Assembly: GCF_007673095.1 (NCBI RefSeq)
Contig: NZ_VDYZ01000016.1
Coordinates: forward strand, 1-64,000
DNA from: Corynebacterium glyciniphilum AJ 3170
Lineage (GTDB): Bacteria > Actinomycetota > Actinomycetes > Mycobacteriales > Mycobacteriaceae
Length of the DNA stretch: 64,000 nucleotides
Direction of reading: 5' to 3'
Below are positions 9,202-17,749 of this stretch, one piece after another. A program made the position numbers and the translations under genes. The notes below the pieces were generated by a model. The model was not told where the DNA came from, did not search any database, and saw nothing but the letters and a program-made list of their open reading frames with translations. Position 1 is the stretch's first letter. Every line of letters starts with the position of its first letter.

Positions 9202-10671
9202 GTGACTGAACAGAACAAGCCGGTCGCCGTCGTCGTACTCGCCGCCGGTGCCGGGACCCGCATGAAATCCGCCACGCAGAAGACCCTGCACTCCATCGGG
9301 GGTCGGACCCTGCTGGCGCACAGTCTGCACGCTGCGGACACCGTCTCCCCCGAGCGCATCGTCGCCGTCGTCGGTCACGGCCGCGACCAGGTCGGCCCCG
9401 CCGCCGAGACGATCGCCGGGGAGCTCAGCGCCCCGGTTGACCTCGCCGTGCAGGAGGAGCAGCTCGGTACCGGCCACGCCGTCCAGTGCGCCATGCCCGC
9501 ACTGGAGGGGTTCGAGGGCACCGTCATCGTGACGAACGCCGACGTCCCGCTGCTGACCGGCGACACCCTCGGCCACCTGCACGCAGCACACACCGAAGTG
9601 CCGACGGCCGTGACGGTGCTGACCACCGACCTGGCGGACCCCTACGGTTACGGCCGCATCATCCGCAACGACGAGAACGAGGTCACGGCCATCGTCGAGG
9701 AGAAGGACGCAACGGAGACCGAACGTGAGGTCACCGAGATCAACTCCGGTGTCTTCGCCTTCGACGCCGCGATCCTGCGCGATGCGCTCACCCGCCTGCG
9801 CACGGACAACTCCCAGGGCGAGCTCTACCTCACCGACGTCCTCGGCATCGCCCGGCACGACGGCCACCCGGTACGCGCCTACCGCTCCGAGGACTACCGT
9901 GAGCTCGCCGGCGTCAACGACCGGGTCCAGCTCGCCGCCGCCGGCAAGGAACTCAACCGGCGCACGGTCGAGGCCGCGATGCGGGGCGGCGCCACCGTCG
10001 TCGATCCCGCCACCACCTGGATCGACGTCGAGGTCACCGTCGGTGCCGACGTCACCGTGCTGCCCGGCACCCAGCTCAAGGGCCGCACCTCGATCGCCGC
10101 CGGTGCCACGGTCGGCCCGGATTCCACGCTGCAGGACGTGACGGTCGGCGAGGGAGCGTCGGTCGTGCGCACCCACGCACTCAACGCCGTCATCGGTGCG
10201 CACGCCGAGGTCGGCCCCTTCACCTACCTGCGCCCCGGCACCGTGCTGGGCGAGGAGGGCAAGCTCGGTGGTTTCGTCGAGGCCAAGAACGCCACCATCG
10301 GCCGTGGCTCGAAGGTCCCCCACCTGACCTACGTCGGCGACGCCACGATCGGCGAATACTCCAACATCGGCGCGTCCAGCGTCTTCGTCAACTACGACGG
10401 TGTGAACAAGCACCACACCACCGTCGGCTCCCATGTCCGGACCGGTTCCGACACGATGTTCATCGCGCCTGTCACCGTCGGGGACGGTGCCTACTCGGGT
10501 GCGGGGACCGTGATCAAGGACGACGTCCCGGCCGGGGCATTGGCCGTGTCCGGCGGCCAGCAGCGCAACATCGAGGGCTGGGTCCAGCGCAAGCGGCCCG
10601 GAAGCTCCGCCGCTGAAGCGGCTGAGGCGGCCCAGGCTGCTGAGACACCTGAGACGCCTGAGGAATCCTGA
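9202..10671 (+). CDS. glmU: Bifunctional GlmU: UDP-GlcNAc pyrophosphorylase / glucosamine-1-phosphate acetyltransferase
   Basis: 489 residues. The N-terminal nucleotidyltransferase shows [11 protein letters not shown] (nucleotide loop, residues 11-21), [11 protein letters not shown] and the metal-binding VTNADVPLL. The C-terminal half is a left-handed beta helix of hexapeptide repeats with the acetyl-CoA site segment [19 protein letters not shown]. The enzyme makes UDP-GlcNAc for peptidoglycan and other envelope polymers in the cytosol. A GTG start at 9202 is used, since it directly precedes the conserved first strand. The C-terminus carries an Ala/Glu/Pro-rich tail typical of corynebacterial and mycobacterial GlmU. 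prs follows about 110 bases downstream, as in other Corynebacterium genomes. Confidence 0.96.
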   Translation: MTEQNKPVAVVVLAAGAGTRMKSATQKTLHSIGGRTLLAHSLHAADTVSPERIVAVVGHGRDQVGPAAETIAGELSAPVDLAVQEEQLGTGHAVQCAMPALEGFEGTVIVTNADVPLLTGDTLGHLHAAHTEVPTAVTVLTTDLADPYGYGRIIRNDENEVTAIVEEKDATETEREVTEINSGVFAFDAAILRDALTRLRTDNSQGELYLTDVLGIARHDGHPVRAYRSEDYRELAGVNDRVQLAAAGKELNRRTVEAAMRGGATVVDPATTWIDVEVTVGADVTVLPGTQLKGRTSIAAGATVGPDSTLQDVTVGEGASVVRTHALNAVIGAHAEVGPFTYLRPGTVLGEEGKLGGFVEAKNATIGRGSKVPHLTYVGDATIGEYSNIGASSVFVNYDGVNKHHTTVGSHVRTGSDTMFIAPVTVGDGAYSGAGTVIKDDVPAGALAVSGGQQRNIEGWVQRKRPGSSAAEAAEAAQAAETPETPEES

Positions 10672-10715
10672 CCCCGGCGGGGTTAGCCGGATTGGTTCGC
10701 GCGAAGCCCCCGTCT

Positions 10716-10721
10716 TAGACT
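10716..10721 (+). promoter_or_regulatory. -10 box of prs
   Basis: TAGACT predicts a start near 10728 and a leader of about 50 bases with GGAAAGG before the GTG start of prs. Confidence 0.45.
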
Positions 10722-10780
10722 CACAGCAGCGATAAGCTCATGCCCCACAACCTCCCCAAGTCGGAAAGGTCGTAGAATCC

Positions 10781-11746
10781 GTGTCCCACTGGATCGACAA
10801 CCAGAAGAACCTGATGCTCTTCTCCGGTCGTGCCCACCCAGAGCTCGGCGAGGCCGTCGCCCGTGAGCTGGGGATCGCCCTGACCCCCACCACGGCGCAC
10901 GACTTCGCCAACGGCGAGATCTTCGTCCGGTTCGAGGAGTCGGTCCGCGGCTCGGACGCCTTCGTCCTGCAGTCCCACCCCCAGCCGCTGAACAAGTGGG
11001 TGATGGAACAGCTGATCATGATCGACGCGCTCAAGCGCGGATCCGCCAAGCGCATCACCGCGATCCTGCCGTTCTATCCCTACGCCCGCCAGGACAAGAA
11101 GCACCGCGGCCGCGAGCCGATCTCCGCCCGGCTGATCGCCGACCTGCTCAAGACGGCCGGCGCCGACCGCATCGTCTCGGTCGACCTGCACACCGACCAG
11201 ATCCAGGGTTACTTCGACGGCCCGGTCGACCACATGCACGCGATGCCGATCCTCACCGACTACATCATCGACAAGTACGGCAAGGACAACCTCTGCGTGG
11301 TCTCCCCCGACGCCGGTCGCGTGAAGGTCGCCGAGAAGTGGTCGAACGTGCTCGGCGGCGCTCCGCTGGCGTTCGTCCACAAGACCCGCGACATCGACGT
11401 GGCCAACAGCGTCACCGCCAACCGTGTCGTCGGTGACGTCGAAGGCTGCACCTGCGTCCTGCTCGACGACATGATCGACACCGGTGGAACGATCGCCGGC
11501 GCGGTGAAGGTCCTGCGTGAGGCCGGTGCCGGCGACGTCATCATCGCCACCACCCACGGTGTGTTCTCCGACCCGGCCCGGGAGCGCCTCGACAACTGCG
11601 GCGCCCGCGAGGTCATCACCACCGACACGCTCCCGCAGAGCACCGAAGGCTGGGACAACCTCACCGTCCTGCCGATCGCCCCGCTGGTCGCCAAGACCAT
11701 CCACGAGATCTTCGAGAACGGTTCGGTCACAACCCTCTTCGAGTGA
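10781..11746 (+). CDS. prs: Ribose-phosphate pyrophosphokinase
   Basis: 321 residues, the usual length for class I PRPP synthetase. Visible motifs are FVLQSHPQPLN (actinobacterial variant of the regulatory region), YPYARQDKKHRGREPISA (catalytic flexible loop), VDLHTDQIQGYF (metal and ATP site) and LLDDMIDTGGT (PRPP-binding loop). It makes phosphoribosyl pyrophosphate from ribose 5-phosphate and ATP for nucleotide, histidine, tryptophan and, in this lineage, arabinan precursor synthesis. The start is GTG at 10781, preceded by GGAAAGG. It lies between glmU and rplY. A TACACT promoter box begins immediately after its stop codon. Confidence 0.97.
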   Translation: MSHWIDNQKNLMLFSGRAHPELGEAVARELGIALTPTTAHDFANGEIFVRFEESVRGSDAFVLQSHPQPLNKWVMEQLIMIDALKRGSAKRITAILPFYPYARQDKKHRGREPISARLIADLLKTAGADRIVSVDLHTDQIQGYFDGPVDHMHAMPILTDYIIDKYGKDNLCVVSPDAGRVKVAEKWSNVLGGAPLAFVHKTRDIDVANSVTANRVVGDVEGCTCVLLDDMIDTGGTIAGAVKVLREAGAGDVIIATTHGVFSDPARERLDNCGAREVITTDTLPQSTEGWDNLTVLPIAPLVAKTIHEIFENGSVTTLFE

Positions 11747-11752
11747 TACACT
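11747..11752 (+). promoter_or_regulatory. -10 box directly after prs, probable rplY promoter
   Basis: TACACT starts on the base after the prs TGA and predicts a start near 11759. The resulting leader of about 150 bases contains the strong hairpin and T-run at 11849-11875 before rplY. Confidence 0.45.
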
Positions 11753-11848
11753 CTTGACCGTCTCGGCGAGGGCTGGTTCATACCGGCCGTTATCGGCGCG
11801 CATACGTTCCACGGTGTTCTTTCACCACGGGACGGTCACCGCACCATG

Positions 11849-11875
11849 AGCCGCAGCAGAGTCTGCGGCTTTTTT
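11849..11875 (+). terminator. Strong Rho-independent terminator between prs and rplY
   Basis: AGCCGCAG and CTGCGGCT form a perfect eight-base stem with a CAGAGT loop, followed by five or more T residues. It can end prs transcription. Because a promoter box lies upstream at 11747 and none was recognised between the hairpin and rplY, it may act as an attenuator for rplY. Confidence 0.85.
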
Positions 11876-11912
11876 CGTGAGACCGATCAGTTCCGACATC
11901 TAGGAGATCACC

Positions 11913-12539
11913 ATGGCAACGAACATCACCCGCATCAGCGGCCTGCCGCGCACCGAGTTCGGCAAGGGCGCTTCCCGCCGTCTGCGACGCGACTGGCGCA
12001 TCCCGGCCGTCCTCTACGGATCCTTCCACGAGCCGATCCACGTCAGCTTCGAGCTGCTCGAGTTCCAGGGCATCGTCCGTAACCACGGCGCCAACGCCAT
12101 CCTCGAGGTCGAGATCGACGGCGAGGACAACCTCTGCATGATCAAGGCCGTCGACCAGAACGTCCTGACCCTGGACATCGACCACGCCGACCTGCTCTCC
12201 GTCAAGCGCGGCGAGACCGTCGAGGTCGACGTCCCCGTCGTCGCCGAGGGCGAGGCCGCCCCGGGCACCCAGGTCGTGCAGGACGCCGACACCGTCACCA
12301 TCGAGGCCGACGTGCTGTCCATCCCCGAGGAGATCGCCTTCTCCATCGAGGGCAAGCTGATCGGTGACCAGATCACCGCCGGCGACCTGAAGATGCCGGG
12401 CAACACCTCCCTGGTGTCCGACGCCGACACCCTGATCGTCAACATCATCGAGCCCGAGGTCGCCGCGGAGCCCGAGGAGACCGACGAGGCCACCGGTGAC
12501 GCCGAGGCCGAGGCTCCCTCCGAGGAGTCCGCGGAGTAG
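11913..12539 (+). CDS. rplY: 50S ribosomal protein L25 (CTC type)
   Basis: 208 residues: an N-terminal 5S-rRNA-binding L25 domain (residues 1-95, GKGASRRLRRDWRIPAVLYG) and the C-terminal TL5/CTC beta domain with VDVPVVAEGEAAPG. The tail is acidic, as in actinobacterial L25 proteins. It binds 5S rRNA in the large ribosomal subunit and the CTC form is linked to general stress. ATG at 11913 has TAGGAGAT seven bases upstream. It follows prs and precedes the two pth genes, a conserved translation-related neighbourhood. The upstream terminator-like hairpin suggests leader control. Confidence 0.95.
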   Translation: MATNITRISGLPRTEFGKGASRRLRRDWRIPAVLYGSFHEPIHVSFELLEFQGIVRNHGANAILEVEIDGEDNLCMIKAVDQNVLTLDIDHADLLSVKRGETVEVDVPVVAEGEAAPGTQVVQDADTVTIEADVLSIPEEIAFSIEGKLIGDQITAGDLKMPGNTSLVSDADTLIVNIIEPEVAAEPEETDEATGDAEAEAPSEESAE

Positions 12540-12574
12540 TTTTACGCCGCACCCCGGTGTGGGAGACTGGATCA

Positions 12575-13144
12575 GTGAACAGCACTGACCGGTCTCCCTT
12601 CCTCGTTGTCGGCCTCGGGAACCCCGGGGCACAGTACGACGGCACCCGCCACAACGTCGGTGCCATGGTCCTCGAAGAACTCGCCGGACACTGCGGTGGC
12701 CCGACGGGCCCGGCAACCTTCAGCACGAACCGCAAACTCAACGCCCGGGTCGCTGAGACCCGGATCGGCGACCGGCGCGCGGTCCTCGCCGTCCCCCGCA
12801 GTTACATGAACCAGTCGGGTGGGCCGGTGAAGGCGCTCGCCTCCTACTACCGGGTACCTGTCGACTCCGTCCTCGTCGTCCACGACGAACTGGACCTCGA
12901 CCCGGGCACGGTGAAGATGAAGTCCGGCGGAGGACTGAACTCGCACAACGGCCTCCGCGATATCGCGAAATCCCTGGGGACCCGGGACTTCCCGCGGGTA
13001 CAGGTCGGCATCGGACGCCCACCCGGACGCATGGCACCGGCGTCCTACGTCCTCAAGCCCTTCTCGAAGAGTGAACGCGCGGAGCTGCCGATCACTCTCG
13101 CGGACGCCGCGGACCTGATCCTCGACCTGGCCGCCGGTCGGTAG
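12575..13144 (+). CDS. pth: Peptidyl-tRNA hydrolase, first copy
   Basis: 189 residues from the GTG at 12575. Conserved Pth features are VVGLGNPGAQY, TRHNVGAM (catalytic His), SYMNQSGGPV (Asn), VHDELDLDPG (catalytic Asp) and HNGLRDI. It hydrolyses the ester of peptidyl-tRNAs released prematurely from ribosomes. The GTG was preferred over an upstream ATG at 12557 because the family begins just before the VVGLGNPG strand. The gene follows rplY by 35 bases and its stop codon TAG forms part of the TAGACT box of the second pth copy. Two adjacent copies are usual in Corynebacterium. Confidence 0.92.
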   Translation: MNSTDRSPFLVVGLGNPGAQYDGTRHNVGAMVLEELAGHCGGPTGPATFSTNRKLNARVAETRIGDRRAVLAVPRSYMNQSGGPVKALASYYRVPVDSVLVVHDELDLDPGTVKMKSGGGLNSHNGLRDIAKSLGTRDFPRVQVGIGRPPGRMAPASYVLKPFSKSERAELPITLADAADLILDLAAGR

Positions 13145-13147
13145 ACT
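13142..13147 (+). promoter_or_regulatory. -10 box of second pth, leaderless arrangement
   Basis: TAGACT overlaps the stop codon of the first pth gene and lies exactly seven bases before the ATG at 13155, with no Shine-Dalgarno. Confidence 0.55.
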
Positions 13148-13154
13148 CAGCGGT

Positions 13155-13799
13155 ATGAGCCTGCTCTCCCGCCTGACGGCCCTCGTCCGACGTCGCCCCG
13201 CCTCTCCCGGAGCGGATGCCCTGGCGCCCGCCCAGTGGCTGGTCATCGGGTTGGGAAATCCCGGTGCGAGGTATGCCGGGACCCGGCACAACGTCGGCTA
13301 TCTCGTCGCCGACCGGCTGCTCGACAGGTCGGACGCCGACGAGCTGCTCGGCATCCCGGGGACGAAAGCCCAGGTCGCCCGGGTGGAGATCGACGGTCAC
13401 GGCGTGCTGCTGGTGCGCTCGACGACGTACATGAACCTGTCCGGCGAGGCGGTCGCCCCGCTCGCCACCAGCTACGGGGTCAGCCCGGACCATGTCATCG
13501 TCGTCCACGATGAACTCGACCTGCCCGCCGGGAAGGTCAAGGTGAAGCTCGGTGGCAACGAGAACGGTCACAACGGGCTGAAGTCGGTCACCGCGGAACT
13601 GGGTACCCGGGACTACGTGCGCATCCGCGTCGGCATCGGACGTCCTCCCGCGGGTACCGGCGTGACCGACCATGTCCTCGCCCCGCTGGACGACGACACC
13701 GACTGGGACGCCACTTCCGACACCGCCGCCGACGCCGTCGACATCACCGTCACCCGTGGGCTCTCGGCGGCGCAGAACGAGATACACTCCCGGGCGTGA
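13155..13799 (+). CDS. pth: Peptidyl-tRNA hydrolase, second copy
   Basis: 214 residues with VIGLGNPGARYAGTRHNVGY, TTYMNLSGEAV, VHDELDLPAG and GHNGLKSV, so all catalytic positions are intact. It is clearly diverged from the first copy and has an additional N-terminal segment (LLSRLTALVRRRP) absent from it. Both copies look active. The ATG start is fixed by the leaderless TAGACT box. The stop TGA overlaps the GTG of the downstream spermidine-synthase-like gene (GTGA), so those two are coupled. Confidence 0.92.
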   Translation: MSLLSRLTALVRRRPASPGADALAPAQWLVIGLGNPGARYAGTRHNVGYLVADRLLDRSDADELLGIPGTKAQVARVEIDGHGVLLVRSTTYMNLSGEAVAPLATSYGVSPDHVIVVHDELDLPAGKVKVKLGGNENGHNGLKSVTAELGTRDYVRIRVGIGRPPAGTGVTDHVLAPLDDDTDWDATSDTAADAVDITVTRGLSAAQNEIHSRA

Positions 13800-14650
13800 G
13801 GAACGCGAAGAAGAAGACCGCCCGCCTGCCGTCCCCTGTCGCCGGGACGTACGAGGGGGATTACGGCATCCTCGAGCTCGAGCCGGATCCCCACGTCACC
13901 GACGGGTGGCTGATCAGCGTCAACGGTGTCCCGAGCAGCCATGTCGTCCTCGGAGACCCGCGTCAGCTCGTCTTCGAGTACATGCAGTGGATCGCCAGCG
14001 GCCTACGCGCGCACGTCAACGGGCATCTGGACCCGGCCAGCCTGCGGGTCACGCATCTCGGCGGCGGCGCCTGCACGCTGGCCCGCTATGTGGCGGACGT
14101 CTACCCGGACTCGCGCAACACCGTCGTCGAACTCGACGGTGAGCTCGCCCGGCTCGCCCGCGAGTGGTTCGACATCCCCCGCTCCCCGCGGGTCAAGATC
14201 CGGGTCGACGACGCCCGTGACGTCGCAGAATCATTCGCCCCCGCCAGCCGCGACGTGATCATCCGCGACGCCTTCGCCGGCGCGGTCACCCCGACGAACC
14301 TCACCACGGTGGAGTTCTTCCGGGACTGCGGACGCGGGCTCGCTCCCGGCGGTGTGTACATCGCCAACTGCGGCGACCACTCCGACCTGCGCGGCGCGAA
14401 GGCGGAGCTCGCAGGCATGGCCGAGGTGTGGGAACACCTGGCCGTCATCGCGGATCCGTCGATGCTCAAGGGGCGCCGGTACGGCAATATCATCCTGCTC
14501 GCGTCGGATGTCCCCCTGCTGGCCTCCGGATCGACCGCCCACGCCACAGTGACCCGTGAGCTTCTCGGTGGCGCGGTACCGGCGCAGCACAAGGACGACG
14601 CCTGGGTGCGGCGGTTCTTCTCCGGTGCGAAGCCGCGGTGGGAAGGGTAG
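13796..14650 (+). CDS. Spermidine/spermine synthase-like methyltransferase-fold protein
   Basis: 284 residues. The central Rossmann fold has LRVTHLGGGACTLARYV (SAM-type nucleotide loop), NTVVELDGELARLAREWF and the acidic VDDARDVAESF, the layout of SpeE-family proteins. The aspartates and glycines of the cofactor loop are kept, but polyamine-specific residues cannot be verified, and corynebacterial homologues are of undefined substrate. The GTG start at 13796 overlaps the upstream pth stop. It probably shares a transcript with that gene. A DUF222/HNH gene follows after about 100 bases. Confidence 0.75.
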   Translation: MRNAKKKTARLPSPVAGTYEGDYGILELEPDPHVTDGWLISVNGVPSSHVVLGDPRQLVFEYMQWIASGLRAHVNGHLDPASLRVTHLGGGACTLARYVADVYPDSRNTVVELDGELARLAREWFDIPRSPRVKIRVDDARDVAESFAPASRDVIIRDAFAGAVTPTNLTTVEFFRDCGRGLAPGGVYIANCGDHSDLRGAKAELAGMAEVWEHLAVIADPSMLKGRRYGNIILLASDVPLLASGSTAHATVTRELLGGAVPAQHKDDAWVRRFFSGAKPRWEG

Positions 14651-14664
14651 CTGCACCACCTTTT

Positions 14665-14680
14665 TCGCTCATGCGTTCGA
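14665..14680 (+). promoter_or_regulatory. Degenerate SOS (LexA) box before the first HNH gene
   Basis: TCGCTCATGCGTTCGA keeps a perfect right half-site (GTTCGA) but has two changes in the left half compared with TCGAAC-N4-GTTCGA. It occupies the same place as the near-consensus site upstream of the paralogue at 50713-50728, about 40 bases before a TACAGT -10 box (14722-14727). Confidence 0.55.
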
Positions 14681-14751
14681 ATGATGTTTGCTTCTGGCGT
14701 TTTCGTGTCCGTCTTGTGCGATACAGTGTTCGTATACACAAGGAGGGGACC

Positions 14752-15951
14752 ATGACCAGCACCTACACCACCGAACCCACCACCGGCCAGAGCTACACCT
14801 CTCTGGCCACCACCTACTCCGTCCAGATCAACACCGCCGAGCTCGAACTCGTCGCTTTCCTTGTCAGCATCCCGGAGGACAGTCGCCTGTCCACCGCCCA
14901 GGCCGTCCGACGCAGGACCACCCGCGAGGCCTACCGTTACGCCCATGCCGCCGACATCGCCGAGCGCATGCCGACCTTGTTCAGCCACTTCCGGGACGAC
15001 GGTCGTTACTCCGTCGACCATCTCGACGCGATCTGGAGCCGCATCAACCGGCACGCCGCGGCACTCCAGGCCGCCGGGGCAGAGGTGCCGCAGTGTCTCG
15101 ACGCCGCCGTCGCCCTCGGCATCGCCGACTGGATCGCCACCACCGGCATCACCGCGTTGACTGCACTGGCGGATGTCGCCGACGAGGTGCTGTGCACCGT
15201 GGCTCCCCTGATCGTGGAGGCGACCGAACAGGAGGAAGCTGCGGCGGTGTCCCTGACACGTCGCGGGAGCCGCTTCACCCTGGACTGCGGCAGCGAGTTC
15301 GTCGCTGATGCACTGTGGTCGTCGATCAGTACTGCCGCGCTGGAGGTGCGCCGGGAGGTCCTTACTGACCAGGCCGACCAGACCCCAGAGACCGCACCGC
15401 CGTCGCCTCCGTCGATGTCCCGGTGCCGGGGTGAGGTCGCTCTCGGTGTGCTCGGCGGCCGGCGTGATCAGCTCAACGTCACGGTGAACACCTACCGCAT
15501 GCGTGACGACGCCGCGTCCTACATCCTCGGTTCCGGGTGGGTGTCCCCTGCCACGGGCGCGGAACTGACAGCCATCGCCCGGCACATCCGCCAGCTCCCG
15601 CCGCTCGAGCAGGTTCCGGACACCGATGCCTACCGGTTCACGACCCTGCAGCGGGTCCAGATTGAGGGACGTGACGGGCACTGCCGGTTCCCCGGCTGCG
15701 AGATCCCCGCCGACGACTGTGAGCATGACCATCTGGTCAACTCCCCGCACACCGACCCCGACAGCAACGGGCCGACGAGTGTGACCAACGGGATCTGTCT
15801 GTGCCGGACCCACCACGTACTCAAGACCGCCGGGGTGTGGGAACCCAGCACCCCGGATGATGCGGTCACGCTGCGCTGGGACGGCCCCGGCGGCAGCAGG
15901 GTCACCACGGTCGCCGCCGGCCCACTGTCCCCGGCGAGACAACCCGATTGA
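14752..15951 (+). CDS. DUF222 / HNH endonuclease domain protein (13E12-repeat family), copy 1
   Basis: 399 residues. The N-terminal two thirds is the DUF222 region, and the C-terminus is an HNH nuclease: CRFPGCEIPADDCEHDHLV, NGICLCRTHHVLKT, with the His, Asn and His of the betabeta-alpha-metal fold present. Members are multicopy in Corynebacterium and Mycobacterium (13E12 repeats) and several mycobacterial ones are LexA-regulated; their function is unknown. The ATG at 14752 has a strong AGGAGGGG site. The same gene type occurs again at 49460-50641, with homologous protein sequence along its full length and a homologous upstream region. Several Cys/His positions would bind structural zinc. Confidence 0.9.
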   Translation: MTSTYTTEPTTGQSYTSLATTYSVQINTAELELVAFLVSIPEDSRLSTAQAVRRRTTREAYRYAHAADIAERMPTLFSHFRDDGRYSVDHLDAIWSRINRHAAALQAAGAEVPQCLDAAVALGIADWIATTGITALTALADVADEVLCTVAPLIVEATEQEEAAAVSLTRRGSRFTLDCGSEFVADALWSSISTAALEVRREVLTDQADQTPETAPPSPPSMSRCRGEVALGVLGGRRDQLNVTVNTYRMRDDAASYILGSGWVSPATGAELTAIARHIRQLPPLEQVPDTDAYRFTTLQRVQIEGRDGHCRFPGCEIPADDCEHDHLVNSPHTDPDSNGPTSVTNGICLCRTHHVLKTAGVWEPSTPDDAVTLRWDGPGGSRVTTVAAGPLSPARQPD

Positions 15952-15992
15952 CCACTGTTCACCACAGCACCAGTGCAGTACCATCCGAGGCT

Positions 15993-16955
15993 ATGCCCCT
16001 CATCGAGCTGCATGGCGTCCGAAAAACCTACCGATCCTCCTCCGGGGAGGTCCGGGCCCTCGACGGCCTCGACCTCGCGGTCGAGGAAGGCACCGTCCGA
16101 GGGCTCCTCGGACCTAACGGTGCGGGAAAAACCACCACCGTCAAAGTACTGACCACACTCATCCGACCCACCTCCGGCACCGCCACCGTGGCGGGGCTCG
16201 ACGTGGTGAAGCAGTCTGCCCGCATCCGGGAGATCATCGGCGCATCCGGGCAGTACGCCACCATCGACGAAGACCTCTCCGCCCGGGAGAACCTCATGCT
16301 CATCGGGCGTCTGTTCCACCTCGGCGACCGGACATCGAAGAAGCGGGCAGACGAACTCCTCGAACTCTTCAACCTCACCGATGCCGCCGACCGCCCGGTC
16401 AAAGGCTTCTCGGGCGGTATGCGCCGCCGTGCCGACCTGGCGTCCTCACTGGTCAACAACCCGAGGATCCTCTTCCTGGACGAACCGACGACCGGCCTCG
16501 ACCCGGCGGCCCGCCTCAGCCTCTGGGACGTGATCCGGGAACGTGTCGCCGCCGGCACCACACTCCTGCTGACCACGCAGTACCTGGAAGAGGCCGACCA
16601 ACTCGCCGACGAGATCAGCGTGATCGACAACGGCACGGTCATCGCCGAAGGCACCGCCGACGTACTCAAGACACAGGTGGGCGGCCAACGGGTCACCGTC
16701 ACCCTGGCCGACCCGACCGACGTGGAGGCCGCGGCACAGCTTCTGCAACCGCTCGCCCTTGGCCAGGAGAGCGTCAGCCGCCAGGAACGCACCCTCACGC
16801 TCGCCGTCGACGACGGCCCCGCCGCCCTCGAACGCGCCGTCCACGACATCCGGTCCCACAACATCGTCGTCCACGACATCGGCCTGGCCCGCCCCACCCT
16901 CGACGACGTCTTCCTCTCCCTCACCGGGGACGACACCCGGAAGGACGTGTCATGA
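15993..16955 (+). CDS. ABC transporter ATP-binding protein, daunorubicin-resistance (DrrA) type
   Basis: 320 residues. Walker A is LLGPNGAGKTTT, the signature is FSGGMRRRADLA, Walker B is ILFLDEPTTGLDP, and the switch region TTQYLEEADQLAD is typical of DrrA exporters. The C-terminal extension with PTLDDVFLSLTG is also characteristic. It energises the permease encoded immediately downstream (ATGA overlap at 16952-16955). The ATG at 15993 is chosen over a TTG at 15948 because it begins the ABC domain and follows a TACCAT box by eight bases, a leaderless arrangement. The substrate is unknown; drug or lipid export is the family role. Confidence 0.9.
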   Translation: MPLIELHGVRKTYRSSSGEVRALDGLDLAVEEGTVRGLLGPNGAGKTTTVKVLTTLIRPTSGTATVAGLDVVKQSARIREIIGASGQYATIDEDLSARENLMLIGRLFHLGDRTSKKRADELLELFNLTDAADRPVKGFSGGMRRRADLASSLVNNPRILFLDEPTTGLDPAARLSLWDVIRERVAAGTTLLLTTQYLEEADQLADEISVIDNGTVIAEGTADVLKTQVGGQRVTVTLADPTDVEAAAQLLQPLALGQESVSRQERTLTLAVDDGPAALERAVHDIRSHNIVVHDIGLARPTLDDVFLSLTGDDTRKDVS

Positions 16956-17746
16956 CCACCCTCAGCAACTGGTTCACCGATGTCCGGGCAGTGACCCTGC
17001 GCAACCTCATCCACTTCCGCCGTACACCGGACGTGCTGATGTGGGGCATGGTCCAACCCATCATGTTCGTCCTTCTGTTCAGCCAGGTCTTCGGTGGCGC
17101 CATCCAGGTGCCAGGACAGGACTACACCGACTTCCTCATGGCCGGCATCTTCGTGCAGACCGTGGTCTTCGGATCCACCTTCTCCGGCATGTTCATGTCC
17201 GAGGACCGGAAGAAAGGCCTGATCGACCGGTTCAAGACCCTGCCGATGGCACCGTCCGCCGTCCTCGTCGCCAGGACGCTGGCAGACCTCGTCCTCAATA
17301 CACTCACGCTGATCGTGATGGTGCTGTCCGGAGTCGCCGTCGGATGGCGGTTCGAGGACGGGGTCGGACGCTTCCTCGCCGGGATGGGCCTGCTCCTGCT
17401 GTTCTCCTGGGCGTTCTCCTGGGTCATGGTGCTGCTCGGCCAGGTCGTCCGCAGCCCTGAGGTGATGAACTCCGCCACGTTCATGGTCCTGTTCCCGCTG
17501 ACGTTCCTGTCGAACGCCTTCGTCCCGTCCGAGACGATGCCGACCGCCCTGCGCGTTTTCGCCGAGTGGAATCCGGTGTCCGCGCTGGTCCAGGCCACCC
17601 GCGAACTCTTCGGCAACACCGGCGACGCACCGCCCCCGGACATCTGGACGATGCAGAACCCCGTGCTCGCGGTCTTCGCCGCGGCGATCCTGCTCGTCCT
17701 GATCTTCGCTCCCCTGTCGGTGATGAAGTTCCGGCGGGCGGAGTAG
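16952..17746 (+). CDS. ABC-2 type transporter permease, DrrB-like
   Basis: 264 residues with about six membrane segments: MFVLLFSQVFGGAI, LVLNTLTLIVMVLSGVAVGW, GLLLLFSWAFSWVMVLLG, FMVLFPLTFLSNAFVP and a last helix AVFAAAILLVLIFAPLSVM. The conserved EDRKKGLIDRFKTLPM amphipathic loop of ABC-2 exporters lies near residue 85. It forms the membrane channel of the exporter with the ATPase upstream, with which it is translationally coupled. The gene ends four bases before the convergent Fpg/Nei-type gene. Substrate is not predictable from the sequence. Confidence 0.9.
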   Translation: MTTLSNWFTDVRAVTLRNLIHFRRTPDVLMWGMVQPIMFVLLFSQVFGGAIQVPGQDYTDFLMAGIFVQTVVFGSTFSGMFMSEDRKKGLIDRFKTLPMAPSAVLVARTLADLVLNTLTLIVMVLSGVAVGWRFEDGVGRFLAGMGLLLLFSWAFSWVMVLLGQVVRSPEVMNSATFMVLFPLTFLSNAFVPSETMPTALRVFAEWNPVSALVQATRELFGNTGDAPPPDIWTMQNPVLAVFAAAILLVLIFAPLSVMKFRRAE

Positions 17747-17749
17747 CGG

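Noticed and set aside
15948-15992. Extension of the DrrA-type ATPase to a TTG at 15948
   Set aside because: It would overlap the end of the HNH gene and adds no conserved sequence; the ATG at 15993 follows a TACCAT box.
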